The translations under genes were made by a program, and so were the position numbers. From assembly GCF_018070325.1 (NCBI RefSeq), contig NZ_JAGPXY010000025.1, forward strand, positions 1-64,000: a stretch of DNA of 64,000 nucleotides, given 5' to 3'. Within the stretch, counting starts at the first letter, position 1, and each line of letters starts with the position of its first letter. Below, piece by piece: positions 1 through 11,395 of the stretch. The notes under the pieces were generated by a model that was given only the letters and a program-made list of their open reading frames with translations, was not told the origin of the DNA and did not search any database. The stretch comes from Micromonospora sp. H61. Lineage in GTDB: Bacteria > Actinomycetota > Actinomycetes > Mycobacteriales > Micromonosporaceae.

Positions 1-214
1 CTTGCACAAGGCACACCCGCACTCCGAGCGGCCGGATCGGCAATGAGCCACCCAAGCGATCACCGACGCCGAACCTAGCGGCAACCAGCCGAACCGATCA
101 CCACCGACATAGAAGCGTCTTGCACTTCCTGTCCCGGCGAAAGTGGCCGAGTAGGGCATTTCGGCGTCAGAAAGTGCAAGATCGACGCGCGTAGGGGGGC
201 GGTGGGTGCCCCGG
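1..214. other. Intergenic region left of the GST-like gene
   Basis: No convincing coding sequence is visible. The right half holds an imperfect palindrome (separate entry) that sits just past the stop codon of the minus-strand reductase gene. The left 100 bases show no recognisable element; they may be the end of an intergenic region that continues outside the window. Confidence 0.5.
118..181. repeat. Imperfect palindrome with TCTTGCACTT arms
   Basis: Arms at 118-131 and 168-181 are complementary over 14 bases with one mismatch, separated by a 36-base centre. The motif CTTGCAC also appears at position 1. It lies beyond the 3' end of the minus-strand gene ending at 215, so it could act as a terminator. 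The arm architecture resembles the two GATCATGAAGTTGT palindromes near 54 kb, which suggests a class of dispersed intergenic repeats. That link is inferred. Confidence 0.6.
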
Positions 215-1234
215 TCAGCGCAGCGGGGTGTGTTCCGGGTCCACCGGCTCGGTGGGGGGTGGGGGCGGGGTGCCGTCGCCGAAGGGGCGGCCACCGAGCG
301 CCTCCCTGCCGGGTGGGGTGAGCCAGTTGGACAGGTCCGGGCCGAGCGGCACGATCCCGGTCGGGTTGATGTCGCGGTGCACCTCGTAGTAGTGCCGCTT
401 GATGTGGTCGAAGTCGATGGTGTCGCCGAAACCGGGAGTCTGGAACAGGTCCCGGGCGTACGCCCACAGCACCGGCATCTCGCTCAGCTTCTGCCGGTTG
501 CACTTGAAGTGGCCGTGGTAGACCGGATCGAAGCGGACCAGCGTGGTGAACAGTCGCACGTCGGCCTCGGTGATGGTGTCGCCGACCAGGTAGCGCTGGT
601 CGGTCAACCGCTCGGTGAGCCAGTCCAGCCGGTCGAAGAGCTGGTGGTACGCCTTGTCGTACGCCTCCTGGTTGCCAGCGAACCCGCACCGGTAGACGCC
701 GTTGTTCACGTCCCGGAACACCATGGCGTTGACCTCGTCGATCTGCTTTCGCAGGTGCTCGGGGTAGAGCCGCGGGGCGCCCTCGCGGTGGTACGCCCTC
801 CACTGCGTGGACAGGTCAAGGCTCATCTGCGCGTAGTCGTTGGTCACCACCTGCCCGGTCGGCACGTCCACGATCGCCGGCACGGTGATGCCGCGCTCGT
901 AGCCGGGGAAGCGCTTGAAGTACGCCTCCTGGATGCGCTCGATGCCGAGCACCGGGTCCCGGCCGTCCGGGTCGAGGTCGAAGGTCCAGCTCCGGGCGTC
1001 GTGGGTCGGGCCGGCCACCGCCATCGAGATGGCGTCCTCCAGACCGAGCAACCGCCGCACGATGATCAGGCGGTTGGCCCACGGGCAGGCGCGGCTGACC
1101 GCCAGCCGGTACCGGCCCGGCTCGACCGGATAACCGTCGCGCCCGTCCTCGGTGATCCGGGTGGCGATGTACCGCTGGTCGCGGGTGAACTCGCCGCCCG
1201 GCTCGACGTACTTGCCGCCTTTTTCCTCGCCCAC
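215..1234 (-). CDS. Glutathionyl-hydroquinone reductase-like protein (ECM4/YqjG, Xi-class GST)
   Basis: A 339-residue protein of the ECM4/YqjG family, which reduces glutathionyl-hydroquinones. Actinobacteria use mycothiol rather than glutathione, so the physiological thiol here is uncertain. The thioredoxin-fold N-terminus carries the family motif CPWA with the catalytic Cys at residue 50, followed by an all-alpha GST C-terminal domain (about 160-290) and a proline-rich tail. The start is GTG with GGGAGGG four bases upstream. Full length matches the family. It appears to be a single-gene unit, divergent from the SnoaL-like gene. Confidence 0.85.
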   Translation of the reverse strand: MGEEKGGKYVEPGGEFTRDQRYIATRITEDGRDGYPVEPGRYRLAVSRACPWANRLIIVRRLLGLEDAISMAVAGPTHDARSWTFDLDPDGRDPVLGIERIQEAYFKRFPGYERGITVPAIVDVPTGQVVTNDYAQMSLDLSTQWRAYHREGAPRLYPEHLRKQIDEVNAMVFRDVNNGVYRCGFAGNQEAYDKAYHQLFDRLDWLTERLTDQRYLVGDTITEADVRLFTTLVRFDPVYHGHFKCNRQKLSEMPVLWAYARDLFQTPGFGDTIDFDHIKRHYYEVHRDINPTGIVPLGPDLSNWLTPPGREALGGRPFGDGTPPPPPTEPVDPEHTPLR

Positions 1235-1315
1235 GTCGCCCTCCCGGTCTGGTCAGTGTCTCTACCCAATCCTCGCGGATCTACGGCGCACAGTGGTCCC
1301 GGATACCCTGCCGGC

Positions 1316-1744
1316 ATGACGGATGTGGAGACGGCGGCCCGCCGGTTCATCGCCGATGTGTGGAATGCCCGCCAGGAGGAGTCGGCGTACGAGCTGGTCG
1401 CCGAGGAGTGCCCGGGGCTGGGCGGCACCGGGCCGGAGGCGACGTTGGCCTGGCATCGCGAGCGCCGGGCGGCCTTCCCGGACCTCCGCTACAAGATCGT
1501 CGATGTGGTCGCGGCCGGCGAGCGGGTGGCAGTGCACTGGCGGGCCGCCGGCACCCACGCCGGGCAGTTCGGACCGGTGCCGCCGACCGGGCAGGTGGTC
1601 AGCTACTCGGGGGCGACGTTCCTGCGTTTCGACGCGGCGGGCCGGATCGTCGAGGTGTGGAGCTGCAACGAGCTGTTCCAGTTGCTGCAACAACTCGGCG
1701 TCGAGATGCTCCCACCGGCCGTCGTCAGCGGACCCGGGGCGTGA
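1316..1744 (+). CDS. SnoaL-like / ester cyclase family protein (NTF2-like fold)
   Basis: A 142-residue protein. Its pattern of an N-terminal helix, an F-P-D-L-R-Y strand, and later VAVHWRAAGTH and VVSYSGATFLRF strands is typical of SnoaL-like polyketide cyclase or ester-cyclase domains with an alpha+beta barrel. Such proteins bind small hydrophobic substrates; the substrate cannot be told from sequence. ATG at 1316 was chosen because the domain begins right after it; upstream codons in frame only mirror the antisense GST gene. Its 3' end overlaps the convergent Uma2 gene by 20 bases. Confidence 0.75.
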   Translation: MTDVETAARRFIADVWNARQEESAYELVAEECPGLGGTGPEATLAWHRERRAAFPDLRYKIVDVVAAGERVAVHWRAAGTHAGQFGPVPPTGQVVSYSGATFLRFDAAGRIVEVWSCNELFQLLQQLGVEMLPPAVVSGPGA

Positions 1745-2297
1745 TCCGACTGATCGGCAGATTGATCGGAAAGGGCTCGCCGGTGTCGACGAACTTCGTC
1801 CACCGCCCGGTCTCGGTGTAGACCTCGTTCACCGCGTCGATCCGGTAGGTCACGACCTCCAGCGCGCCTTCGGTCTCGATCCGCCAGTAGTAGGGGATGC
1901 CGGCCTGGGCGTACAGCGCCGGCTTCAACACCCGGTCGATGGAGCGGGTGTTCGGTGAGACGATCTCGATGGCAACGACCACCTCGTGCGGCTCGTACTT
2001 CGAGGGCTCGCGAGCCGCCGCGGCAGCCGTGGTGATCAGCACGTCGGGGATGAAGGATCGGGTGCGGTTGATCCGCACCTCGACCGCCTGGGTCACGTCG
2101 TAGCCGTCGGGGCAGTCTTCGTCGAGCGCGGCCATCAGGTGGCCAGCGATGGTCTGGTGGGTGCGGGTGGGGGAGGGGGACATCAGCAGCACTCCATCGA
2201 GCAGTTCCCGGCGGCGACCATCCTCGGGCAGCGCATCCAGGTCGTCAGTCGTCCACTCGCTCTCGGGCGGGTAGGCGCTCTGCAGCGCGGCGGTCAT
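1725..2297 (-). CDS. Uma2 family endonuclease-fold protein (DUF820)
   Basis: A 190-residue protein of the Uma2/DUF820 family, which has a PD-(D/E)XK nuclease-like fold. Visible family features are an N-terminal W-T-x-D-D-L segment, the RRELLDG turn, the IPDVLI aspartate strand, the VVAIEIVSPNT strand with the catalytic-type Glu, and the K..LYAQAGIPYYW segment. The family is very abundant in actinomycetes and cyanobacteria; a DNA-related role is inferred from the fold only. ATG at 2297 is used because the longer upstream frame lacks homologous character and antisenses nuoI. It diverges from nuoI with a 105-base gap. Confidence 0.85.
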   Translation of the reverse strand: MTAALQSAYPPESEWTTDDLDALPEDGRRRELLDGVLLMSPSPTRTHQTIAGHLMAALDEDCPDGYDVTQAVEVRINRTRSFIPDVLITTAAAAAREPSKYEPHEVVVAIEIVSPNTRSIDRVLKPALYAQAGIPYYWRIETEGALEVVTYRIDAVNEVYTETGRWTKFVDTGEPFPINLPISRITPRVR

Positions 2298-2402
2298 GGG
2301 CAGGTCCTTCCAGGTGCGTTCCTTCTCCCCGCGACCACGGTACCGCCCCGGACCTGTGGGTGGTGGTCGCGCGCGCCGTGGCCACAGGGCAGGATGGTCG
2401 AC

Positions 2403-2999
2403 ATGAGCGACCCCAGCGAGCGCGATGACACCGGCGGACGCGGCCTTCCCGGCGCGGGCCTGGTGAAGGGGCTGGCGGTCACCCTCAAGACGATGACCAG
2501 CCGTTCGACCACCCAGCAGTACCCGGACACGGCCCCTGACCTGCCGCCGCGCTCGCGCGGCGTGATCGCCCTGTCCGAGGAGAACTGCACGGTCTGCATG
2601 CTCTGCGCCCGGGAGTGTCCGGACTGGTGCATCTACATCGACTCGCACAAGGAGGAGGTGGTGGTGCCCGGCGCCGCCCGCCCCCGCCAGCGCAACGTGC
2701 TCGACAAGTTCGACATCGACTTCTCGCTCTGCATGTACTGCGGCATCTGCATCGAGGTGTGCCCGTTCGACGCGCTCTACTGGTCGCCGGAGTTCGAGTA
2801 CGCCGAGTACGACATCAAGGACCTGTTGCACGACAAGGACCACCTCGGTCAGTGGATGGCCACCGTTCCGCCGCCGCCCGCCCACGACCCCAACGGCGAG
2901 CCGGCCAAGGAGGAAACCTCCGCCGCGCGCAAGGCGGCCGCCGCACGTCCCGCTCCGTCAGCGGTGCGCCCCGACGCCGATCAGGACCCGGCGTCGTGA
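2403..2999 (+). CDS. nuoI: NADH-quinone oxidoreductase subunit I (two 4Fe-4S ferredoxin-type)
   Basis: A 198-residue NuoI subunit, which carries the N6a and N6b clusters at the end of the complex I electron path. Two complete 4Fe-4S motifs are visible: Cys62, 65, 68, 72 (followed by Pro) and Cys110, 113, 116, 120 (followed by Pro). The C-terminal 40 residues are Pro/Ala/Lys-rich. ATG at 2403 was preferred over ATG at 2394 because the GGCAGG sequence has proper spacing only for the former. It is the first gene of a nuoIJKLMN operon; no nuoA-H lies upstream, where a divergent Uma2 gene sits instead. Confidence 0.92.
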   Translation: MSDPSERDDTGGRGLPGAGLVKGLAVTLKTMTSRSTTQQYPDTAPDLPPRSRGVIALSEENCTVCMLCARECPDWCIYIDSHKEEVVVPGAARPRQRNVLDKFDIDFSLCMYCGICIEVCPFDALYWSPEFEYAEYDIKDLLHDKDHLGQWMATVPPPPAHDPNGEPAKEETSAARKAAAARPAPSAVRPDADQDPAS

Positions 3000-3024
3000 G
3001 CGCCCGAGCCGGAAGGGTGCACCG

Positions 3025-3585
3025 GTGACCGGGGCGGATGTGCTGCTGCTCGCCCTCGGTGCGGTGGCGGTCGGCGCCGGCGTGCTGGTGGTGACCACGA
3101 AACACCTGGTCCGGGCCGGGCTCTACCTGGTGGTGTGCCTGGGCGCGCTGGCCGGCGACTTCCTGGTGCTCAGCGCCGAGCTGGTGGCCTGGGTGCAGGT
3201 GCTGATCTACGTGGGCGCGGTGGTGGTCCTGCTGCTGTTCGCGGTGATGCTGACCCGGGCCCCGATCGGCGCATCCGACGACCTGGACCGGCCCGGCTGG
3301 CCGGCCGCGCTGATCGGTGGCGGCGCCGGGCTGGGGCTGACCGCCCTGCTGGTCGACGCGTACCGATGGAGCACCGTCACGCTGCCCAGCGCCGGCACCG
3401 CCGAGCGGTTGGGCGAGCAGATCTTCCAATCCTGGGTGCTGCCGTTCGAGGTGCTCTCGGTGCTGCTGCTCTCTGCCCTGGTGGGCGCGATCGTGCTGTC
3501 CCGGCCGGACATCGGCCGAGCCGCGCCGCAACGAGACGGCGCGGCAGGCGACCTGGTCGACAGCGAACCCGGGGGCCGCCGGTGA
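3025..3585 (+). CDS. nuoJ: NADH-quinone oxidoreductase subunit J
   Basis: A 186-residue membrane subunit of complex I with five predicted transmembrane helices, including the conserved segment WVQVLIYVGAVVVLLLFAVM, whose broken helix links the quinone site to the antiporter subunits. It follows nuoI by 25 bases with GGAAGGG upstream of the GTG start. Its stop overlaps the nuoK start (GTGA), so translational coupling is likely. The hydrophilic C-terminal 20 residues are not conserved in the family. Confidence 0.9.
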   Translation: MTGADVLLLALGAVAVGAGVLVVTTKHLVRAGLYLVVCLGALAGDFLVLSAELVAWVQVLIYVGAVVVLLLFAVMLTRAPIGASDDLDRPGWPAALIGGGAGLGLTALLVDAYRWSTVTLPSAGTAERLGEQIFQSWVLPFEVLSVLLLSALVGAIVLSRPDIGRAAPQRDGAAGDLVDSEPGGRR

Positions 3586-3940
3586 GGCCGGTCATCCCGT
3601 ACGTCACCGCCGCGCTGCTGTTCGGCCTCGGCGTGTACGGCGTCCTGCGCCGCCGCAACGCGGTGCTGGTGCTGATGTCGGTCGAGTTGATGCTCAACGC
3701 GGTCAACCTGATCCTCGTCACCGCCGACACCACCGCCCGCGCCGTGCTCCCGCACTCGGGGCAGGTCTTCGCACTGTTCGTCATCGTCCTCGCCGCCGCA
3801 GAGATCGGGGTGGGGCTGGCGATCGTCCTTCAGCTCTACCGGCTGCGGGCGACCGTCGCAGTGGACGACGTGCCGCTGACCGAGTCGCCGGATCCCGTCG
3901 ACGGGCGCGAGCCGGCCGTCGCAGACTCGGAGGCGGGCCG

Positions 3941-3944
<4 letters not shown>
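3582..3944 (+). CDS. nuoK: NADH-quinone oxidoreductase subunit K
   Basis: A 120-residue MrpC/NuoK-type membrane subunit with three transmembrane helices. The two membrane glutamates needed for proton transfer are present in SVELMLNAVNL and AAAEIGVGLAI. The start GTG at 3582 overlaps the nuoJ stop, and the stop overlaps the nuoL start in the same way. A charged C-terminal extension of about 25 residues follows the last helix. Confidence 0.92.
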
Positions 3945-5868
<1,924 letters not shown>

Positions 5869-5872
<4 letters not shown>

Positions 5873-7377
5873 CGTTTGGGCAGGGGTTGCTGGTCGCGGT
5901 GCTGGCGGTGCCGGCGTTGGGTGCGGTCGCGGTGGCGGCGACGCCCCGGGACCGGGCGGCCCGGCTGGTCGGCACGGTCGCGGCGGCGTTGACCCTGCTG
6001 GTCGCGGTGCCGCTGGTGTTCGGCGGTCGGGGCTGGGCCGCCTGGTCGGCGGACGCGCCGGCGGTGCGCCCGTGGCACCAACTGGACCTGCCCTGGGTGC
6101 CCGGTCTGGAGTTGCGCTTCCACCTCGGCGTCGACGGCATCTCCTGGCCGCTAGTGGTGTTGACCGCGTTGCTCACGTTGCTCTGCTGCGCGTACACGAT
6201 GTGGCGGGTGCCGGACGGCGGCAGCGGCCGGGCCCTTGTCGCGCTGCTGCTGGTGGTCGAGGTGGGCATCCTGGGCACCTTCCTCGCCCTGGACCTGGTG
6301 TTGTTCTTCCTCTTCTTCGAGGTCGTCCTGCTGCCGATGTACGCGATCATCGCCGGCTGGGGTGGCGCGGATCGGCGTCGGGCGGCCCGGAAGTTCGCGC
6401 TCTACACGCTGTTCGGCTCGGTGTTGCTGCTTGTCGGCGTGTACGTCGTGGTCGCCGCCGCCGGCACCGCCGACCTGATGACGCTGACCGGTGGCGCGGG
6501 GATGTCCAGGGGCACCCAGTTGGCCGCGTTCACACTGCTCGCGTTGGCGTTCGCGGTGAAGAGCCCGCTGTGGCCGTTGCACTCCTGGCTGCCCGACGCG
6601 CACACCCAGGCACCCACCGTGGGCAGTGTCGTGCTGGCCGGTGTGCTGCTCAAAATGGGCACGTACGGCCTGATAAGGGTCGCGGTGGGGGTGGCGCCGG
6701 AGGGCGCCCGTTGGGCGGCGCCGGTGCTCGGCGTGCTCGCCGTCGCCGCGATCCTGATCGGATCGCTGGTGTGCCTGGCCCAGTCGGACGTGAAGCGGCT
6801 CATCGCGTACTCCAGCGTGGGGCACATGGGCTTCGTGCTGCTGGGCGTCGCCACGCTGACGGCCACCGGCATCCAGGCGGCGTTGATCGGCAACGTCGCG
6901 CACGGTGTGATCACCGGCCTGCTGTTCTTCCTGGCCGGGGCGGTGAAGGACCGTACCGGCACGGGCACCCTCGCCGAACTGTCCGGGCTACGGGAGACCG
7001 CGCCCCGGTTGGCGGGTCTGCTCGCGTTCGCGGCGATCGCGTCACTGGGCCTGCCCGGGCTGGCCGGCTTCTGGGGCGAGGCGTTCGCGGTGATCGCCGC
7101 CGTGCAGGTGGGCGGCCCGCTCTGGACCACCCTCGGGGTGCTGGCGGCGGTCGGTGGGGCGCTCACCGCCGCGTACTTCCTGCGGTTGCTGCGCCAGGTA
7201 ACCCACAACCGGCCGAGCCCCGCCGTCGGTCAGGTCGGCCCCGGCCTGGCCGGTGCGGAGTTGACCGCCTGGGTGCCGCTGGTGCTGCTCGCGTTGGCCA
7301 TCGGGCTGGCGCCGACGCTGGTCCTCGGCGTCGCCGAGGCCCCCGTCGACGCCCTGATCGGGGTGGTCAAACCATGA
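5869..7377 (+). CDS. nuoM: NADH-quinone oxidoreductase subunit M
   Basis: A 502-residue antiporter-like subunit. Family motifs include FFEVVLLPMYAIIAGWGG with the conserved membrane Glu, and KSPLWPLHSWLPDAHTQAP, then VLLKMGTYGL, with the proton-path lysines. The start ATG overlaps the nuoL stop (ATGA) and the stop overlaps nuoN in the same manner. No unusual features apart from the missing upstream nuo genes. Confidence 0.93.
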
Positions 7378-8873
7378 ACGTCGTGCAGAGCGTGGACAGC
7401 GTCGCGCTGCTGCCGGCCTACCTGGCCGCCGGCACGGCCGTACTCGTACTCATCACCGACCTGCTCGTGGCTCGGCCACGGGCCACCATCGCCGTGGCCG
7501 CGCTCGGCGCCCTCGGCACCGCCGTCGGCTCCGCGCTGGTCGGGGCGGGTGCCGAGCGGCGGACCTTCTGCGTGGGCGCCGACTGCTCCTGGATCTTCGG
7601 TGGTCGCGCGGCACTGGTCGCCGTGGTGGTCGCGCTGCTCACCGTGGGCGTGCTCGGGCTGTCGGTGCCGGCGCTGCGGGCCGGGCGGTCACCGGTCGGG
7701 GAGTACGCCTTCCTGTTGGCCTGCTCGATGACCGGCGGCGTGGTGCTCGGCGCGGCCGGCGACCTGATCACACTGATCGTCGCCCTGGAGACGCTGACCC
7801 TGCCGCTGTACGTGCTGGTCGGCCTGCGCCGGGGGAGCCTCGCGAGCGCCGAAGCGGCGGTGACCTTCTTCGTGGTGAGCGTGGTGGCGACCACGCTGAC
7901 CCTGCTCGGCGCGGCGCTGCTGTACGCGGTGACCGGTGGGCTGCACCTGGACCGGCTCGGCGCGTTGCTCGCCGAGCAGCCAGAGTTGCGGAACCTGCCG
8001 CTGACCACCGCCGCGGTGGCGGTGCTGCTGGTCGGCCTGGCCTTCAAGGTGGCGGCGGTGCCGTTCCACGCCTGGGCTCCGGCCACCTACGACGGCGCGC
8101 CGCTGCCGGTGGCCGCGTACCTGTCCACCGCCTCGAAGCTGGGCGGCCTGGTCGCCCTGCTCGCCGTGGTGCAACGGGCGCTGCCGGCGGAGCAGACCGG
8201 TCCGGTGCTCGCCCTGCTCGCCGTGCTCACCATGACCGTCGGCAACCTGGTCGCCCTGCGTCAGCGGCGGACCGTCCGGCTGCTCGCCTGGTCGTCCGTC
8301 GCGCAGGCCGGGTACATTCTCGCCCCGTTGGGAGCGTTGGCGCTGGCCGCCGGGCGCACGGACGAGGCACGGTCCGCCGCGTACGCGGCCGCCATGGCGT
8401 ACGCCGTGTTCTTCGTGGTGTTGGAGCTTGCCGCCTTCGCCGGAGTGACAGCGCTGCGGCCGGCGGGTGCGGACGGCGGCACGCTGGACGACCTGCGCGG
8501 GGCAGCCCGACGGCACCCGTGGCGAGCTGCGGCGTTCGGTCTCGCGCTGGTGGGTCTGGCTGGTCTGCCGCCGGGGCTGGCCGGCCTGTTCGCGAAGGTG
8601 ACAGTGGTCCGGGCGCTGCTGGACGGTGGCGCGGCCTGGCTGGCACTGGTGGTGGCGCTGAACGCCGTGATCGGGCTCGCCTACTACCTGCGGGTGACCG
8701 CCGCGCTCTGGGCGCCGGCCACGACGCCCGGCCCGGCCGCGGCGCTCGCCGGCGGCGGAGCGCCGGGCGTACCAGTGGTGGGTGTGGTGGCGGTGGTGCT
8801 GGCGGTGGCGACGGTGGCCGCCGTGGTGCTCGGCGTCGCCCCGCAGCTGGTGCTCGACCTGGCTGCCCGCTGA
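7374..8873 (+). CDS. nuoN: NADH-quinone oxidoreductase subunit N
   Basis: A 499-residue antiporter-like subunit ending the nuo operon. The conserved membrane Glu lies in LIVALETLTLPLYVLVGLRR, and FKVAAVPFHAWAPATYDGAP and STASKLGGLVAL carry the family lysines. The ATG at 7374 lies in the ATGA overlap with nuoM. The long upstream extension of the frame antisenses or shadows nuoM and was rejected. The C-terminus is hydrophobic and Ala/Val-rich. Confidence 0.92.
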   Translation: MNVVQSVDSVALLPAYLAAGTAVLVLITDLLVARPRATIAVAALGALGTAVGSALVGAGAERRTFCVGADCSWIFGGRAALVAVVVALLTVGVLGLSVPALRAGRSPVGEYAFLLACSMTGGVVLGAAGDLITLIVALETLTLPLYVLVGLRRGSLASAEAAVTFFVVSVVATTLTLLGAALLYAVTGGLHLDRLGALLAEQPELRNLPLTTAAVAVLLVGLAFKVAAVPFHAWAPATYDGAPLPVAAYLSTASKLGGLVALLAVVQRALPAEQTGPVLALLAVLTMTVGNLVALRQRRTVRLLAWSSVAQAGYILAPLGALALAAGRTDEARSAAYAAAMAYAVFFVVLELAAFAGVTALRPAGADGGTLDDLRGAARRHPWRAAAFGLALVGLAGLPPGLAGLFAKVTVVRALLDGGAAWLALVVALNAVIGLAYYLRVTAALWAPATTPGPAAALAGGGAPGVPVVGVVAVVLAVATVAAVVLGVAPQLVLDLAAR

Positions 8874-8988
8874 CCCCACCTGGGCCCCGGTCTCAGTCAA
8901 CTCTCAGCGTTGAGACGGATGGTTGGCGGGTACCGGGTTGTTACACCGGTCAGCGGATCCCGGCGATCCGTGCACCGAAGGAGACATC

Positions 8989-9864
8989 GTGCACCACAAC
9001 CGTCTGAAGACCGCAGCGCTGCTCGGCCTGCTCAGCGCCCTGATCCTGGCGGTGGGCTACTGGTTCGGCGGCAGCGGCGGCCTGGTCATCGCCGTCGTCG
9101 TGTCTCTGGTCATGAACGGCGTCACCTACTTCTACTCCGACAAGCTCGCACTGCGCTCGATGGGGGCGCAACCGGTCACCGAGGCGCAGTTCCCCGAGCT
9201 GTACCGGATGGTCCGAGAGTTGGCCACCGACGCCCGGCAGCCGATGCCGCGGCTCTACGTCAGCCCCACCGCGCAGCCCAACGCGTTCGCCACCGGTCGC
9301 AACCCGCAGCACGCGGCCGTCTGCGTGACCCAGGGCATCACCGAGATCCTCGACTACCGTGAGTTGCGCGGCGTGATCGGGCACGAGCTGTCCCACGTCT
9401 ACAACCGGGACATCCTGATCTCCAGCGTGGCGGCCGGCCTGGCCAGCATCATCACCCTGCTGGCGAACCTCGCCTTCTTCCTTCCGTTGGGCGGCGGGGA
9501 CGACGAGGACCGACCCAACCCGGCTGTGCTGCTGCTCACCCTGATCCTGGGCCCGATCGCGGCCACGGTGATCCAGTTGGCGATCAGCCGGAGCCGCGAG
9601 TTCCAGGCGGACGCCTCCGGCGCCGAGCTGAGCCGCGACCCGCTGGCGCTGGCCAGCGCGCTCCGCAAGATCGACGCGGTGGCCCGACGTCGGCCGTTGC
9701 CGGCCCAGGGCCAGCTCACCAGCACCGCCCACCTCATGATCGCCAACCCGTTCCGGGGTGGCGGCATGGCGGCGCTCTTCTCCACCCACCCGAAGATGGA
9801 GGACCGCGTCGCCCGGCTGGAGCAGATGGCCCGCAACTCGGGGCCGGTGCAGTTCCAGCGCTGA
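8989..9864 (+). CDS. htpX: HtpX-like M48 zinc metalloprotease
   Basis: A 291-residue integral-membrane protease that degrades damaged membrane proteins. The zinc motif HELSH lies at residues 132-136 and the third ligand Glu is in SREFQADASGAEL. Two N-terminal transmembrane helices (about 8-25 and 30-48) and a hydrophobic pair after the active site place the catalytic domain in the cytoplasm. The start is GTG at 8989 with GAAGGAG five bases upstream. It stands alone behind nuoN, with a strong hairpin after its stop. Confidence 0.93.
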   Translation: MHHNRLKTAALLGLLSALILAVGYWFGGSGGLVIAVVVSLVMNGVTYFYSDKLALRSMGAQPVTEAQFPELYRMVRELATDARQPMPRLYVSPTAQPNAFATGRNPQHAAVCVTQGITEILDYRELRGVIGHELSHVYNRDILISSVAAGLASIITLLANLAFFLPLGGGDDEDRPNPAVLLLTLILGPIAATVIQLAISRSREFQADASGAELSRDPLALASALRKIDAVARRRPLPAQGQLTSTAHLMIANPFRGGGMAALFSTHPKMEDRVARLEQMARNSGPVQFQR

Positions 9865-9882
9865 CCCGCTGACCCACCGCCT

Positions 9883-9915
9883 CCGCCCGTACCCGGCCAC
9901 GCCGGGTACGGGCGG
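9883..9915 (+). terminator. Terminator hairpin after htpX
   Basis: A perfect 15-bp stem (9883-9897 with 9901-9915) closes a three-base loop 18 bases past the htpX stop. There is no T-tract, as is common for actinobacterial terminators. Confidence 0.75.
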
Positions 9916-10010
9916 ATCGCTGTGTCGGAGACTATTCCGGTGTCCGCCTGTCAGGCAGCGGCGTTAGGGTCATAACGGCTCACGCTCATTACATCCTCGG
10001 GAGGTTCACG

Positions 10011-11270
10011 GTGACCGCGCTGCGTCAGTACCTGGGTGTCTGGCGGATCCCCGGCGCACCCATGCTGCTGATCACCGGCATCATCGGGCGGCTCGGAATC
10101 GGCATGACCCCGCTGGCGCTGCTCCTGGTCGTCGAGCAGGTGACCGGGCGCTACTCACTTGCCGCCATCGCCGGTGGCATCTACGCCCTTGCCGGTGCCG
10201 CGCTCAGCCCGGTGGCCGGACGGATCGCCGACCGGGTCGGCCCCAGCCCCGTCCTGCTGCTCACCGCCATGGCCCACCCGTTGGCACTCATCGGGTTGCT
10301 GCTGGCCAGCCGCTCCGGCGACGACGCGCTCCCCGTCATCTACCTCGCCGCAGGCGTGGCCGGCGCCACCTACCCGCCGCTCACCGCCGCCATCCGAGGC
10401 GCCTGGAACGACCTGACCGGCCCCAACTCCGGCCGATACCACCTCCGCAACACCGCGCTCGCAGCCGAGACCACGCTCTTCGAAATCGTCTTCGTCCTCG
10501 GCCCACTGCTCGTCGCCGGCTTCGTCCTCGTCGCCGACGCGGCGGCCGCGCTGATCGGCGCCGCAGTGGTCACCCTGGTCGGCACCACCGCCGTGGCCCT
10601 CGGCCGGGTCATGCGCGGCTGGCGTCCGCACCCGCGGGAACACCACGCCCGTGGGCTCGGCCCGCTACGGGTCCCCGGCTTCCCGGCCCTGCTGATCTGC
10701 GTCGCCGGCCTGGGCATCGCGTTCGGGGCCGCCGGTGTGATCGTGCCGGCGTTCGCGAGCGACCACTCCACCGGCGACCCGGAGAGCCTCGCCGGCGTGC
10801 TGCTCGCGGTCTGGGGCGTCGGCAGCGCCATCGGTGGGCTCTGGTTCGGCGTCCGCAAGCCAGCACCGAACATGACCCGGCAGTTCGCCCTGCTGCTCGC
10901 CGCGCTGGCCGCCACCTTCGCCGTGTTCGCGGTGATGCCCACTCCGCTGGCGCTGGGTGTCGCGCTGGTCGCCGGCGGGGCCACCATCGCGCCCGCGCTG
11001 ACCCTGGAGAACACCCTGGTCGGCCGGATCGCCCCGACCGGCATGTTGAACGAGGCGTACACCTGGGTGGTCACCGTCGCGGTGGCGGCGAGCGCCGCCG
11101 GCGGCTCGATCGCCGGCGTGATCGTGGACCACGCCGGCGGTGTCCGCTGGGCGTTCCTGTTCGCCGGGGCTGCGGTCGCCGTCGGGGCCGCGGTCGCCGC
11201 GCTACCCGCCGGGCCCATCGCCCGCGCGGAAACCACGGCGGTACGCGCCGAACACCCCGTCCCCGTCTGA
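10011..11270 (+). CDS. MFS transporter
   Basis: A 419-residue membrane protein with about 12 hydrophobic segments in two halves around a basic loop near residues 200-220 (RVMRGWRPHPREHHARG). The N-terminal half carries the loop motif GRIADRVGPSPVLL, matching the MFS motif G-x-x-x-D-R-x-G. Family members without a substrate signature are usually drug or metabolite exporters; the substrate cannot be deduced. GTG at 10011 follows GGGAGG by seven bases. It converges with the YajQ gene. Confidence 0.85.
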   Translation: MTALRQYLGVWRIPGAPMLLITGIIGRLGIGMTPLALLLVVEQVTGRYSLAAIAGGIYALAGAALSPVAGRIADRVGPSPVLLLTAMAHPLALIGLLLASRSGDDALPVIYLAAGVAGATYPPLTAAIRGAWNDLTGPNSGRYHLRNTALAAETTLFEIVFVLGPLLVAGFVLVADAAAALIGAAVVTLVGTTAVALGRVMRGWRPHPREHHARGLGPLRVPGFPALLICVAGLGIAFGAAGVIVPAFASDHSTGDPESLAGVLLAVWGVGSAIGGLWFGVRKPAPNMTRQFALLLAALAATFAVFAVMPTPLALGVALVAGGATIAPALTLENTLVGRIAPTGMLNEAYTWVVTVAVAASAAGGSIAGVIVDHAGGVRWAFLFAGAAVAVGAAVAALPAGPIARAETTAVRAEHPVPV

Positions 11271-11395
11271 CGGTGGTAATTGGGTCGGCCCGCGTCGCCC
11301 GGTGGGTCCGTGCCTTGGCCGGTCCGTGCCTTGGCTGGTTGTTCTTGATCGACCGGACGCGCCGCGGCCGGGGACCGGATCGCTGGGGACAGGCG

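Noticed and set aside
1725..2885. A 386-residue version of the Uma2 protein
   Set aside because: The extra 196 N-terminal residues are antisense to nuoI and not family-like; the start at 2297 gives the standard length.
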